Shown here: positions 14,952 through 23,737 of the stretch, one piece after another
Position numbering within the stretch: the first letter of the stretch is position 1
Layout of the letters: every line of letters starts with the position of its first letter
DNA from: Pseudomonas cremoris
GTDB lineage: Bacteria > Pseudomonadota > Gammaproteobacteria > Pseudomonadales > Pseudomonadaceae
Length of the DNA: 64,000 bases
Assembly: GCF_014230465.1 (NCBI RefSeq)
Contig: NZ_JAAXCY010000020.1
Location: forward strand, 4,524-68,523
Reading direction: 5' to 3'
Notes under the pieces: generated by a model
Told to the model about the DNA's origin: nothing
Database searches by the model: none
The model's input: the letters and a program-made list of their open reading frames with translations, nothing else
Translations under genes and position numbers: made by a program

Positions 14952-14961
14952 ACAACCATCC

Positions 14962-15690
14962 TTATTGGCAAAATTCGTTCATGCGCGCGTAAAACGTCCG
15001 ATGGTATTCGTACATCGCCTTTAACTTTGGATACTGATCGAGCGCTTCCGTGTCGGCTGCTTGTTGCTCCGGCAAGACAATACGGTCACTGTTCTCTGCG
15101 GCCACATGCCAACTTCGCCAGGTTTTCCACTGGGGCGGGCATTCGCGTTTCCAGGTCATGGCATGGGGCAGGAATTCAATCTGCAAGTAGTCACACAACT
15201 TGCGAATGATGCGTTCCGGGTCGGCCGCCAAATCATCCGCATTGATCACATAAGGCACTTTGCCGGTGAGTTTGGTGACGACACAGAATATCTCGTACAA
15301 GGCTTTATGCCCGATCGCGTGCAGCGGCATATCGGGATGCACCCGATGGTGGGAAATAATGCTGCTGGCGGGTTCGCGAATAATAAAAATATTTTCTTGT
15401 TGCGCCAAAAAGCCAAGATCAACTTTCAATTCATCCAGGCAGTGGTAGCACATGTCCTTGTGAAACACATGAGCGCGCTCTTTCGCCTGGATAAGTTGAT
15501 CTTTGATACCGGCATACGTCGTGGGCAAACTGTGGTCCCACTCATCCGAAGGAATCGTCGAGTCCTCGGAAAACGCCATGTGGGCAAACGGTTCGTGAAA
15601 CACCTCAAAATCGCCGCGCTCGATAAACACGCGCTCCAACACGGTGGAACGCGAACGTGGGTGCGCCCATAACCCGACCATCTTGTTCAT
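14962..15690 (-). CDS. PAPS-dependent sulfotransferase family protein
   Basis: A 242-residue protein. The N-terminal LWAHPRSRSTVLERVF (about 7-22) is a 5'-phosphosulfate-binding loop of the Sulfotransfer type. IFIIREPASSIISHH (about 102-116) supplies the Arg/Ser pair expected for 3'-phosphate binding. It probably transfers sulfate to a hydroxyl or amine of a small molecule. The start at ATG 15690 overlaps the transaldolase stop by four bases. The cysC gene at the end of the same operon provides PAPS, which supports the sulfotransferase reading. Confidence 0.75.
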   Translation of the reverse strand: MNKMVGLWAHPRSRSTVLERVFIERGDFEVFHEPFAHMAFSEDSTIPSDEWDHSLPTTYAGIKDQLIQAKERAHVFHKDMCYHCLDELKVDLGFLAQQENIFIIREPASSIISHHRVHPDMPLHAIGHKALYEIFCVVTKLTGKVPYVINADDLAADPERIIRKLCDYLQIEFLPHAMTWKRECPPQWKTWRSWHVAAENSDRIVLPEQQAADTEALDQYPKLKAMYEYHRTFYARMNEFCQ

Positions 15691-16910
15691 GCGAGCACCC
15701 CGTATTCGGCGGCCAGGATCGCGTTGAGCGACATTTTGTGAGGCTTCGCCGCCGGACAGAGGCGCACGCAGTAGTCGGCCAGGCGCCGATGAGCGCTGTT
15801 GGCTTCGTTGCAAGCGTTGATAAACGCCTCATGATTGCCGAAGTCGTACGCTTCAATACCATCGACAAAATAGGCTTCGCAGAAGTACGGAATGCGCACC
15901 AATTTTGCGAAGGTCGAAAGCGGTGCCTGCAGCGGTTCGCTGGCGGGCAGCACCGGTTTGCCACGGCTCTCGCGTTCGATCAGAAACTCCACCACGTCCG
16001 GCGTCAGCGTGTAGCACGTCGCTGTCAGCCCGGTTTTCTCCAGGTGCCAGCAATGTTTGTTGCCGCGCTCGTCCACATCGACCTTGATGCTGGACAGCAG
16101 AGTTTTGACCGGCACGTTGGAGGCGGTTACCAAGGCCTGGATCTGCTCGTAGATCAGCAACTCAGCCCACCGCAGTTCCTCGGCATCCAGCGCCAGGCCA
16201 CGCTCAGCGGCTTGCAAGGCCAGTTCGGGCTGGCAGGAAAAGCGCCCGATCATGAAGGTGATCACGTATTTACAGTGGCGGGTGTCGACTCCGTTAGTGC
16301 GCGCCGTCGCCAGGCCACGTTCTATGGCGTGGATACCGGCCTGAAACTGCGAAACGGTAAAGCAGAAGGTGATATTGACGGAGCCACCCTGGGCCACCAG
16401 GCACTCTACGGTTGCCAGCCCTTCCAGGCTGCCCGGCACTTTCACCATCACGTTCGGCGCCAACTGGTGCAGCTCCACCCCACGGGCGGTCATGCGCTCG
16501 GTGCAGCGCACATCCACCGGATCGACCTGGGCGGAGATCCAGCCATCCGCCTGGGCCGACTGAACCCACAGCGACTTCAACGTCGCGGCCCCTTCGATGA
16601 TGACCTCGTCGTAGAGTTTCTTGCGTAACGCCTGGGGCGACAGGCTGGCCAAGTTGAAACGCGACGACCAGTACTCACGTTTGTCGAGAATAACGGCGGT
16701 GACCAAGCGAGGATTGGTGGTCACACTGCTGAAGCCTGCGTGCAGTGCGAATGCATCCGGCATCAAGTGATTAATATGAACGGCCGCCGCAGGGTACTTG
16801 TCCAGTAAGTGCTGTTTATAGGGTACGTACACCACGGGCGATGAATCCCACCATACCTCTGAACAGGGGTCATTACTCTTAAGCCGTTCTATGTAACCGA
16901 GAGTGTTCAC
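15687..16910 (-). CDS. Transaldolase-family enzyme
   Basis: A 407-residue transaldolase-like protein, longer than TalB (about 317). Visible signatures are SSVTTNPRLV at about 61-70, WISAQVDP at about 124-131 and the Schiff-base lysine in NVMVKVPGSLEG (Lys157). The C-terminal 100 residues (FAKLVRIPYFCEAYFVDGIEAYDFG onward) form an extension I do not recognise. The start is uncertain: GTG 16910 has AGGAGG four bases upstream and is chosen, while ATG 16937 overlaps the phosphatase stop by one base. With the HAD phosphatase next to it, it may build or trim a sugar phosphate skeleton for the pathway, as transaldolases do in some natural-product clusters. Confidence 0.75.
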   Translation of the reverse strand: MNTLGYIERLKSNDPCSEVWWDSSPVVYVPYKQHLLDKYPAAAVHINHLMPDAFALHAGFSSVTTNPRLVTAVILDKREYWSSRFNLASLSPQALRKKLYDEVIIEGAATLKSLWVQSAQADGWISAQVDPVDVRCTERMTARGVELHQLAPNVMVKVPGSLEGLATVECLVAQGGSVNITFCFTVSQFQAGIHAIERGLATARTNGVDTRHCKYVITFMIGRFSCQPELALQAAERGLALDAEELRWAELLIYEQIQALVTASNVPVKTLLSSIKVDVDERGNKHCWHLEKTGLTATCYTLTPDVVEFLIERESRGKPVLPASEPLQAPLSTFAKLVRIPYFCEAYFVDGIEAYDFGNHEAFINACNEANSAHRRLADYCVRLCPAAKPHKMSLNAILAAEYGVLA

Positions 16911-16936
16911 AACGCCTCCTTTCCTGAGTAACGCCA

Positions 16937-17629
16937 TCAATTAATAAGGGTCAGTAGTTCACGCATATTGGCAAACGGTACTGCCCCGGCATCGGCCAAC
17001 TTTCCATGCCGATCCATCGATCCAAAACCCAATACTTTTATATTCGCGGCAACGGCCGCTTGAACACCGGTGACACTGTCTTCAATCACCACGGCATCCG
17101 TTACGTCAACGTTGAAGGCCTGGCAAGCGGTTAAAAACACCAGGGGATCAGGTTTCCAACGGCCTAATTCATAACAACTGAATATTCGCCCCTCGAAATA
17201 AGAGAACAAACCCGCCACACGCAAGCAATGTTCTATCTTGTTGCGCGGTGCACTGGACGCAACGCAATACGCAATGTCCAGATTTTCCAGCACATCGACT
17301 ATTCCGTCAGTGGCCTTCAAGTGATGCGTCAAGGCCTCCAACGCTTGCACCCTGAAGTGCGTTTCAAACTGATCATCCAGGCGTACATCCAATACCTGCT
17401 CAGCCTCACGCAAACAATCGGCAATCTTTCGCCCACGAAAACGCTCAATATAATACGAACCATCAAGTGCAACAGTGTCCGGGGCATAACTATTCAATAG
17501 GGCAATCAATACAGACAGGCTGATCTCTTCGCTTTGAACTAACACACCGTCACAATCGAAGATCACCAACTTAGGCAATGACACTGCCGCCTGTTCTGGT
17601 AGTTCCCCTATAACTGCCGATTCATACAT
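16937..17629 (-). CDS. HAD-superfamily phosphatase (beta-phosphoglucomutase/phosphoglycolate type)
   Basis: A 230-residue HAD hydrolase, first gene of the operon. Motif I is VIFDCDGVLVQSEE (about 21-34), motif II is the Ser in VASSAPRNK, and motif III/IV is GRWKPDPLVF ... VVIEDSVTGVQAA. A helical cap lies between motifs I and II (class I cap). It probably dephosphorylates a sugar phosphate. ATG 17629 has AAGAG six bases upstream; ATG 17635 is the alternative. A TTGACA/TCTTAT promoter lies 70-95 bases upstream. Confidence 0.82.
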   Translation of the reverse strand: MYESAVIGELPEQAAVSLPKLVIFDCDGVLVQSEEISLSVLIALLNSYAPDTVALDGSYYIERFRGRKIADCLREAEQVLDVRLDDQFETHFRVQALEALTHHLKATDGIVDVLENLDIAYCVASSAPRNKIEHCLRVAGLFSYFEGRIFSCYELGRWKPDPLVFLTACQAFNVDVTDAVVIEDSVTGVQAAVAANIKVLGFGSMDRHGKLADAGAVPFANMRELLTLIN

Positions 17630-17696
17630 GGGCATCTCTTATAGGTGACTCCGCGATGACTTCCGAACTACCAACGGAGCGGGTTGAGGTGTGCCT

Positions 17697-17725
17697 ATAA
17701 GACACGCGACAAAAAACCCTGTCAA
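17697..17725 (-). promoter_or_regulatory. Sigma-70 promoter of the sulfotransferase/transaldolase operon
   Basis: Minus strand TTGACA (17725-17720), exactly 17 bases, then TCTTAT (17702-17697): a perfect -35 and a 4/6 -10, about 70 bases before the first start codon. Confidence 0.6.
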
Positions 17726-17742
17726 ACGCTTTTGAGCGGTTT
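17724..17742. promoter_or_regulatory. Imperfect palindrome abutting the -35 box
   Basis: AAACGCT-TTTG-AGCGGTTT reads as an imperfect inverted repeat whose left edge overlaps the TTGACA of the operon promoter. It is flanked by AAAAAACC and GGTTTTTT, so a larger fold is also possible. It could be an operator for a cluster regulator or, read on the plus strand, a weak terminator. Confidence 0.4.
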
Positions 17743-17883
17743 TTTAGTATCTTATGGTTATTTTTTATTCTTCTGTTATTCCATTTTTCACCATGGTTGT
17801 AGTCGCTAATTTCACAACGGTGAACTTCCCTTGTCCGGCATCAGTCAGCTGCTTGAACTCACGAATTTAAGGTCGGGTGGGCA

Positions 17884-18684
17884 ATGCGAATTTCGTTGGA
17901 ACAACAAGTGGCGTTGGTGACGGGTGCCAGCTCCGGTATCGGTGCCGGTTCGGCTAAGGCGCTGGCACACGCGGGGGCTGCGGTGGTGTTGAATTACAAC
18001 GCCCAGGCCGCGCCCGCCGAAGCCCTCGCGGCGCAGATCAATGCCGACGGCGGCCGCGCCATTGCGATTGGCGCAGATGTCTCTAAAGAAGCCGATGTGG
18101 AACGCCTGTTCGCCCAGACCCTCGATGCGTTCGGCCACCTGGACATCCTGGTGGCCAACTCCGGGCTGCAAAAAGACGCCAACCTGGTCGACATGACGCT
18201 CGAAGACTGGAACACGGTGATCGGTGTCAACCTCACCGGCCAGTTCCTCTGCGCCCGCGCCGCGGTGCGTATCTTTAATCGCCAGGGCGTGCGGGACGGT
18301 GTCTCGCGGGCGGCCGGCAAAATCATCCACATGAGTTCGGTGCACCAACTCATCCCTTGGGCCGGCCACGTGAATTACGCGGCCTCCAAGGGTGGCGTGG
18401 AAATGCTGATGCGCACCCTCGCCCAGGAAGTCAGTGAACAACGCATCCGCATCAACGGCATTGCGCCGGGGGCGATCCGAACGGCAATCAACCGCGCAGC
18501 CACCGAAGGTGCGGCCGAAAAGGAGTTGTTGAAGCTGATTCCTTATGGTCGGGTGGGTGATGTGGAGGACGTCGCCAACGCCGTGGTGTGGCTGGCCAGC
18601 GATGCCTCTGACTATGTAGTGGGCAGCACCCTGTTTATTGACGGCGGCATGAGCCTTTATCCGGAGTTTCGTGGCAATGGTTGA
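17884..18684 (+). CDS. SDR oxidoreductase, glucose 1-dehydrogenase-like
   Basis: A 266-residue SDR: TGASSGIGAGSA cofactor loop (about 14-25), NSG in place of NNAG, IIHMSSVHQL with catalytic Ser, and Y-A-A-S-K. The C-terminus DYVVGSTLFIDGGMSLYPEF resembles bacillus-type glucose 1-dehydrogenases. Divergent from the biosynthetic operon. Its 3' end overlaps the GH15 gene, suggesting a two-gene unit that releases glucose and oxidises it. Confidence 0.8.
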   Translation: MRISLEQQVALVTGASSGIGAGSAKALAHAGAAVVLNYNAQAAPAEALAAQINADGGRAIAIGADVSKEADVERLFAQTLDAFGHLDILVANSGLQKDANLVDMTLEDWNTVIGVNLTGQFLCARAAVRIFNRQGVRDGVSRAAGKIIHMSSVHQLIPWAGHVNYAASKGGVEMLMRTLAQEVSEQRIRINGIAPGAIRTAINRAATEGAAEKELLKLIPYGRVGDVEDVANAVVWLASDASDYVVGSTLFIDGGMSLYPEFRGNG

Positions 18685-20503
18685 TTTGAAGAACGAACAA
18701 CAGAGTGCCATTGATGCCCACGGCATCATCGGCGATATGCGCAGTGCGGCATTGGTAAACGATAAAGGCAGCATCGATTTTTTCTGCTGGCCGGAATTCG
18801 ACAGCCCCTCGATCTTCTGCTCGCTGCTGGACACCCCCGACGCCGGGATTTTCCAACTCACCCCTGACCTGCCCAACGCCCGCCGCGAACAGATCTACCT
18901 GCCCGACACCAACGTGTTGCAGACCCGCTGGCTCAGCGATGAAGCCGTGGTCGAGATCACCGACCTGCTGACCATCAGCGAGGAGATCGATGACCTGCCT
19001 CTGTTGATTCGCCGCGTGCGTGTGGTCAGCGGCAAAGCCAACATCCACCTGCGCTGTGCGGTGCGCCATGACTATGCACGCACGCCAACCCAGGCCGCCC
19101 TCGACAACGGCACTGTTTGTTTTACTGCGCAAGGCCAACCCGGCCTGCGCCTGTCCAGCAGCCATCCGCTGCACATCAAGGACGGTGCCGCCGTCGCCAG
19201 TTTCGAACTGCGCCAGGAAGAAGGCGCCGAGTTCGTCCTCGGTGGCCAGGAAGACGAGCGCGTCGACAGCGGCTGCACCGACTTGGCGCTGGCCCATACC
19301 TTGAAGTTCTGGCGCGGCTGGATCGCACAATCGAATTACCGCGGACGCTGGCGTGAAATGGTCAACCGCTCGGCGCTGGCCTTAAAGCTTCTGACCTCGC
19401 GCAAACACGGCGCAATCATTGCCGCTGCCACCTTCGGCCTGCCCGAGACACCGGGTGGCGAGCGCAACTGGGATTACCGCTACACCTGGATCCGCGATGC
19501 CTCATTTACCGTCTACGCCTTCATGCGCCTGGGCTTTGTAGAAGAAGCCAATAGCTACATGCGCTGGCTCAAGGGCCGGGTCAGCGACTGCTGCGGGCAG
19601 CCGACCAAAATCAACATCCTGTATGGCATCGACGGTCGCCAGGAGCTGCCGGAAGCCGAGCTTGACCACTTCAGCGGCCACGGTGGTGCCAAGCCGGTAC
19701 GCATCGGCAATGAGGCATTCGACCAGATCCAGCTGGATATCTACGGCGAACTGATGGACGCGGTGTACCTGGTCAACAAGTACGGCGAAGCGATCTCCCA
19801 CGAGGGGTGGAAACACACGGTGGAGGTGGCCGACCAGGTCTGCGAGATCTGGAACACCAAGGACGTGGGCATCTGGGAGATGCGCGGCGAGCAGCATCAC
19901 TTCCTGCATTCGCGGCTGATGTGCTGGGTGGCGCTGGACCGTGCGATCCGCCTGGCGTCCAAGCGCTCGCTGCCGGCGCCGTTCGCCCGCTGGGACCAGA
20001 CCCGCCAAGCGATCTACGCCGATATCTGGAACAACTTCTGGAACGAAGAACGCGGGCACTTTGTGCAGCACACCGGCAGCACCGCCCTTGACGGCTCGAT
20101 GCTGCTGATGCCGCTGGTGCGTTTTGTCGCGGCCACCGATCCACGCTGGCTGTCCACACTGGAAGCCATCCAGAAGAGCCTGGTGCGCGACGGCATGGTC
20201 TATCGCTACCGCAACGACGACAGCCAGATCGACGGTTTGCAAGGCACTGAAGGCGCCTTCGCCGCGTGCTCGTTCTGGTACGTGGAATGCCTGGCCCGCG
20301 CCGGCCAAGTGGAAAAGGCCCACCTGGAATTCGAACAATTGCTGCGCTACGCAAACCCCTTGGGGCTGTACGCCGAAGAGTTCGACAGCCAGGCACGCCA
20401 CTTGGGCAACACGCCACAGGCCCTGAGCCATTTGGCGCTGATCAGCGCGGCAACGTTCCTGGACCGTAAGCTGAGTGGAGAGAAGACGACCTGGCAACCC
20501 TAG
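18677..20503 (+). CDS. Glycoside hydrolase family 15 protein (glucoamylase/trehalase-like)
   Basis: A 608-residue GH15 enzyme without signal peptide. An N-terminal beta-sandwich (AHGIIGDMRSAALVNDKGSIDFFCWPEFD) is followed by an (alpha/alpha)6 barrel. GGERNWDYRYTWIRDASFT (about 258-276) is a GH15 hallmark, and EGAFAACSFWYVECLA near 525 carries the general base Glu region. Cytoplasmic GH15 proteins of this kind act on short alpha-glucans or trehalose. The start is ATG 18677 (GGAG ten bases up); GTG 18671 is an alternative. It overlaps the SDR gene by eight bases. Confidence 0.82.
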   Translation: MVDLKNEQQSAIDAHGIIGDMRSAALVNDKGSIDFFCWPEFDSPSIFCSLLDTPDAGIFQLTPDLPNARREQIYLPDTNVLQTRWLSDEAVVEITDLLTISEEIDDLPLLIRRVRVVSGKANIHLRCAVRHDYARTPTQAALDNGTVCFTAQGQPGLRLSSSHPLHIKDGAAVASFELRQEEGAEFVLGGQEDERVDSGCTDLALAHTLKFWRGWIAQSNYRGRWREMVNRSALALKLLTSRKHGAIIAAATFGLPETPGGERNWDYRYTWIRDASFTVYAFMRLGFVEEANSYMRWLKGRVSDCCGQPTKINILYGIDGRQELPEAELDHFSGHGGAKPVRIGNEAFDQIQLDIYGELMDAVYLVNKYGEAISHEGWKHTVEVADQVCEIWNTKDVGIWEMRGEQHHFLHSRLMCWVALDRAIRLASKRSLPAPFARWDQTRQAIYADIWNNFWNEERGHFVQHTGSTALDGSMLLMPLVRFVAATDPRWLSTLEAIQKSLVRDGMVYRYRNDDSQIDGLQGTEGAFAACSFWYVECLARAGQVEKAHLEFEQLLRYANPLGLYAEEFDSQARHLGNTPQALSHLALISAATFLDRKLSGEKTTWQP

Positions 20504-20542
20504 GGCACAATGGCCTGCCCCTCGACCGCCGACAGGAACCCC

Positions 20543-21016
20543 ATGCGCCAGGTACTGCTGATCATCGATGTGCAACCGTCCTTTAACCCTCCCGACTGGC
20601 TGGTGGAGGGCATCAATGCCCTGCTCGGCCACCTGCCCTCGGTGGCCACTGTGGAGCGCCACGACGAAAGCGTCACCCCGTTCGCCCGTCAACTGGGCTG
20701 GCAACCAGCGCCGAACGACCACAGCCTGATCGCGGCGGATCGCATCTTTATCAAGCACGGTTATGCGCCAACGCCCGAGACCGTCGCATACCTCAAAAGC
20801 CTGGCGCCGGAGCGAGTGTTGGTGTGCGGTATCCAGACCGATACCTGCGTCTTGGCGGCTGGGTTCGCTTTGTTTGATGCGGGGTTGCAGCCGACCTTGA
20901 TCAGCGATTTGACGGTGGGGTCTTCGTTGGATCGATCGGGGCAGTTGGGGGTGGATGTGTGGCGGCATCACTTCAAGCATGTGCTGAGCCGTGCTGACCT
21001 TGATCTAGACAAGTAA
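20543..21016 (+). CDS. Isochorismatase-family cysteine hydrolase
   Basis: A short (157-residue) member of the isochorismatase/nicotinamidase fold with the full catalytic triad: Asp9 (LLIIDVQPSF), Lys71 (RIFIKHGY) and Cys102 (VCGIQTDTCV). It probably hydrolyses a small amide or ester-like bond; the substrate is unknown. AGGAA stands before ATG 20543. It follows the GH15 gene by 39 bases and may be part of that transcript. Confidence 0.8.
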   Translation: MRQVLLIIDVQPSFNPPDWLVEGINALLGHLPSVATVERHDESVTPFARQLGWQPAPNDHSLIAADRIFIKHGYAPTPETVAYLKSLAPERVLVCGIQTDTCVLAAGFALFDAGLQPTLISDLTVGSSLDRSGQLGVDVWRHHFKHVLSRADLDLDK

Positions 21017-21099
21017 CCCCTGCGCCACACATCGCCCCCCATCCCGTCACGGCAATCGGCTAGAGTTCCAACACCTCTGGCCAGCCGACGAGCCCCATC

Positions 21100-22014
21100 A
21101 TGACCACGACCGCCCCGCTGCTCTACGTGCGTACCTCCATGCTCGATGTGGCCTATGAAGCCCACGGCCCCACGGATGGCGCGCCGGTAATCCTGTTGCA
21201 TGGTTTCCCCTATGACCCACGTGGCTACGACGCGATTGCGCCGGTGCTGGCCGAACAGGGCTATCGGATATTGGTGCCGTACCTGCGCGGTTATGGCCCG
21301 ACGCGGTTTATCAACGAGCACGTGATGCGCTCCGGGCAGCAGGCGGCGTTGGCCAAGGACTTGCTGGACTTTATGGATGCGCTGTCGATTCCCCAGGCCA
21401 CCCTCGCCGGGTATGACTGGGGCGGACGCGCTGCGTGTATCGTCGCGGCGTTATGGCCAGAGCGGGTGCGTGGTTTGGTGACGGGGGATGGCTACAACAT
21501 CCAGGACATCGCCAAGTCGCTCAAGCCCCGGGCGCCGGTGACTGAGCATCGGTTGTGGTACCAGTTCTACTTTCATACCCAGCGCGGCGTAGACGGTTTG
21601 ACCGCCAATCGCCGAGAGCTGTGTGAACTGTTGTGGTCGCTGTGGTCACCGTCCTGGGCCGAGGGGCCGGGCCTGTATGGGCAGACCGCGCCGTCGTTCG
21701 ATAACCCGGATTTTGTCGAGGTAGTGATTCACTCTTATCGCCACCGCTTTATGTACGCGCCGGGCGACCCGGCACTTGAAGCCATCGAGCAGGCACTGGC
21801 GCTGCAACCGGCGATTTCGGTGCCGAGTATTTCCCTGTGCGGCGCCGATGATGGCGTGGGCCCGCCGCCCGAGGAGGATGACGACGTGGAGCACTTCAGC
21901 GGCTTCTATCGGCGCCGGGTGTTGCCCGGCGTCGGCCACAATATCCCGCAGGAAGCGCCTCAGGCCACGCTGGATGCGCTGCTGGAGTTGCTCGGCGAGA
22001 AGCGCTCGCGGTAG
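21100..22014 (+). CDS. Alpha/beta hydrolase with Asp nucleophile (epoxide hydrolase/dehalogenase-like)
   Basis: A 304-residue alpha/beta hydrolase: oxyanion motif LLHGFPYD (about 32-39), nucleophile elbow AGYDWGG with Asp106, and catalytic His in VLPGVGHNIPQEAP near the C-terminus. An Asp nucleophile points to epoxide hydrolase or haloalkane dehalogenase chemistry rather than esterase. The last 55 bases overlap the end of the convergent GlxA-type regulator gene. Confidence 0.82.
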   Translation: MTTTAPLLYVRTSMLDVAYEAHGPTDGAPVILLHGFPYDPRGYDAIAPVLAEQGYRILVPYLRGYGPTRFINEHVMRSGQQAALAKDLLDFMDALSIPQATLAGYDWGGRAACIVAALWPERVRGLVTGDGYNIQDIAKSLKPRAPVTEHRLWYQFYFHTQRGVDGLTANRRELCELLWSLWSPSWAEGPGLYGQTAPSFDNPDFVEVVIHSYRHRFMYAPGDPALEAIEQALALQPAISVPSISLCGADDGVGPPPEEDDDVEHFSGFYRRRVLPGVGHNIPQEAPQATLDALLELLGEKRSR

Positions 22015-22952
22015 GCCTGGGGCGTTACCGACAGGGCCCTTAAAAAGCTGCGGCGCAACGTCTCTTCACAACCAAACCCGCATTGCACGGCGATGCGTTT
22101 AATCGATGCATTGCTGTCGGCGAGCTGCCGGCGTGCCGTTTCGACGCGGATCAGTTCGACGGCACGCGCCGGGGTTTGGCCTGTCTCGGCGCGGTAATGG
22201 CGCACAAAACTGCGCTCGCTCATGCCGCTCTGGGCGGCCAGGGTTGGGATGTTCAAATCCAACGTCAGGTGCTCGGCGATCCAGGCGTGGAGTTCGGCGA
22301 AGCGGCTGTCGCTCTTTTGCAGGGACAGGGTCACGCTGAATTGCGACTGGCCGCCGGGGCGCTTGAGGAACACCACCAAGTGCCGCGCCACTTCCAGGGC
22401 CACCGCACTGCCCAGGTCCTCTTCCACCAGGGCCAGGCACAGGTCGATACCGGCGGTGACGCCGGCCGAGGTCCATACACTGCCTTGCTGGATAAAGATC
22501 GGGTTGGCCTCCACCGTCAGCGAGGGAAATTTGCGCGCCAGTTCCTCGCAGCGCGTCCAGTGGGTGGCCACGCGACGGCCGTCGAGCAGGCCGCTGGCGG
22601 CGAGCAGGAAGGCGCCGGTGCAGACTGACGTCATGCGCCGGGTGTGCTGGGCTTTCTCACGCACCCAATCCACCAGCTCCGGGTCTTCGGCGGCGCCGTA
22701 TACCCCCCAGCCGCCGGCGATCACCAGGGTGTCGCAAGGTGTGTCGGCGGCGGGCAGCGGCTCGGCCACCAGCGCCAGGCCGGCAGAGGTCATCACCGGT
22801 TCGCTTTGCGCGGCGATCACCGAGACGGCATAGGGCAGCGGCTCACCGCGCTGACGGGCCAAGTCATTAGTGGAGGCGAACACTTGCAGCGGCCCGGTCA
22901 CGTCGAGCACCTGGGCGTTGTTGAAAGCGAGTACGTGGATGATTCGCGGCAT
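21960..22952 (-). CDS. GlxA-family transcriptional regulator (DJ-1 domain plus AraC HTH)
   Basis: A 330-residue regulator. The N-terminal DJ-1/PfpI-like sensor domain (IIHVLAFNNAQVLDVTGPLQVF; SVCTGAFLLAASGLL with the nucleophile-elbow Cys) is followed by two AraC helix-turn-helix motifs (LAAQSGMSERSFVRHYR and IAVQCGFGCEETLRRSF, about 245-315). Start ATG 22952 (MPRIIHVL) matches family N-termini. It is divergent from the isonitrile hydratase gene, 90 bases away, which is its likely target. Its 3' end overlaps the hydrolase gene by 55 bases. Confidence 0.85.
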   Translation of the reverse strand: MPRIIHVLAFNNAQVLDVTGPLQVFASTNDLARQRGEPLPYAVSVIAAQSEPVMTSAGLALVAEPLPAADTPCDTLVIAGGWGVYGAAEDPELVDWVREKAQHTRRMTSVCTGAFLLAASGLLDGRRVATHWTRCEELARKFPSLTVEANPIFIQQGSVWTSAGVTAGIDLCLALVEEDLGSAVALEVARHLVVFLKRPGGQSQFSVTLSLQKSDSRFAELHAWIAEHLTLDLNIPTLAAQSGMSERSFVRHYRAETGQTPARAVELIRVETARRQLADSNASIKRIAVQCGFGCEETLRRSFLRALSVTPQAYRERFSPSNSSSASSVA

Positions 22953-23042
22953 GATTGGCGTGATCTGTGGGCTCAATGGCGTATTCGCCAAAGCCTAGGC
23001 CTCTACAGTGAACCCGTCCACCCCTTTATCGGAGCGCTATCC

Positions 23043-23723
23043 ATGACCTTGCAGATCGGCTTTGTGTTGTTCCCCGGCATCCAGCAACTGGACCTGACCG
23101 GCCCCTACGACGTGCTCGGTTCGCTGCCGGACGTGAAGTTGCACCTGGTGTGGAAAGACCTCGCGCCGATCACCTCAAGCACCGGCCTGGTGTTTACTCC
23201 GACCATGACCTACGCCGACTGCCCGTCGCTGGATGTGATCTGCGTACCCGGCGGTTCCGGGGTTGGCGCGTTGATGGAAGACCCACTGACCCTCGACTTC
23301 CTCAAGGCCCAGGCGCACACCGCGCGCTACGTGACCTCGGTGTGCACCGGCTCGCTGGTGCTGGGTGCAGCGGGCTTGCTGCGCGGACGCAAAGCCACGA
23401 CCCACTGGGCGTATCACGACATGCTCGCCCCGCTCGGCGCGATCCCGGTGCAAGAACGCGTGGTGCGTGACGGCAACCTGCTGACTGGCGGAGGTATCAC
23501 TGCCGGTATCGACTTTGCCCTGACCCTGGCAGCGGAGTTGTACAGCGAAGCGACGGCGCAACTGGTGCAGTTGCAGATTGAATACGCGCCGGCGCCGCCG
23601 TTTGATTCGGGCAGCCCGCAAACCGCGCCGTTGGCTGTTTTGGAAGAGGCTCGCAAGCGCACGGTGGAGTCGCGCAAAACCCGCGGCGAAATCGTCGCAC
23701 GGGCAGCCGCGCGCCTGGGCTGA
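23043..23723 (+). CDS. inhA: DJ-1/PfpI-family protein, probable isonitrile hydratase
   Basis: A 226-residue DJ-1 superfamily protein. The catalytic Cys falls at position 101 (TSVCTGSLVLGAAGLL), the same number I recall for P. putida isonitrile hydratase InhA (about 228 residues), and Thr102 follows. It would convert isonitriles to N-substituted formamides. Other signatures: GFVLFPGIQQLDLTGPYDVL at the N-terminus and GGGITAGIDFALTLA. It is controlled in all likelihood by the divergent GlxA-type regulator, since both proteins share a DJ-1 fold. Confidence 0.8.
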   Translation: MTLQIGFVLFPGIQQLDLTGPYDVLGSLPDVKLHLVWKDLAPITSSTGLVFTPTMTYADCPSLDVICVPGGSGVGALMEDPLTLDFLKAQAHTARYVTSVCTGSLVLGAAGLLRGRKATTHWAYHDMLAPLGAIPVQERVVRDGNLLTGGGITAGIDFALTLAAELYSEATAQLVQLQIEYAPAPPFDSGSPQTAPLAVLEEARKRTVESRKTRGEIVARAAARLG

Positions 23724-23737
23724 CAATACAAAACCTT

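Noticed and set aside
17728..17746. Plus-strand intrinsic terminator in the divergent promoter region
   Set aside because: No plus-strand gene ends upstream of it; the stem is short and bulged. The operator reading fits better.
19502..20980. Minus-strand open frame of about 490 codons opposite the GH15 and isochorismatase genes
   Set aside because: Antisense shadow spanning two real genes; no start signal and no recognisable domain.
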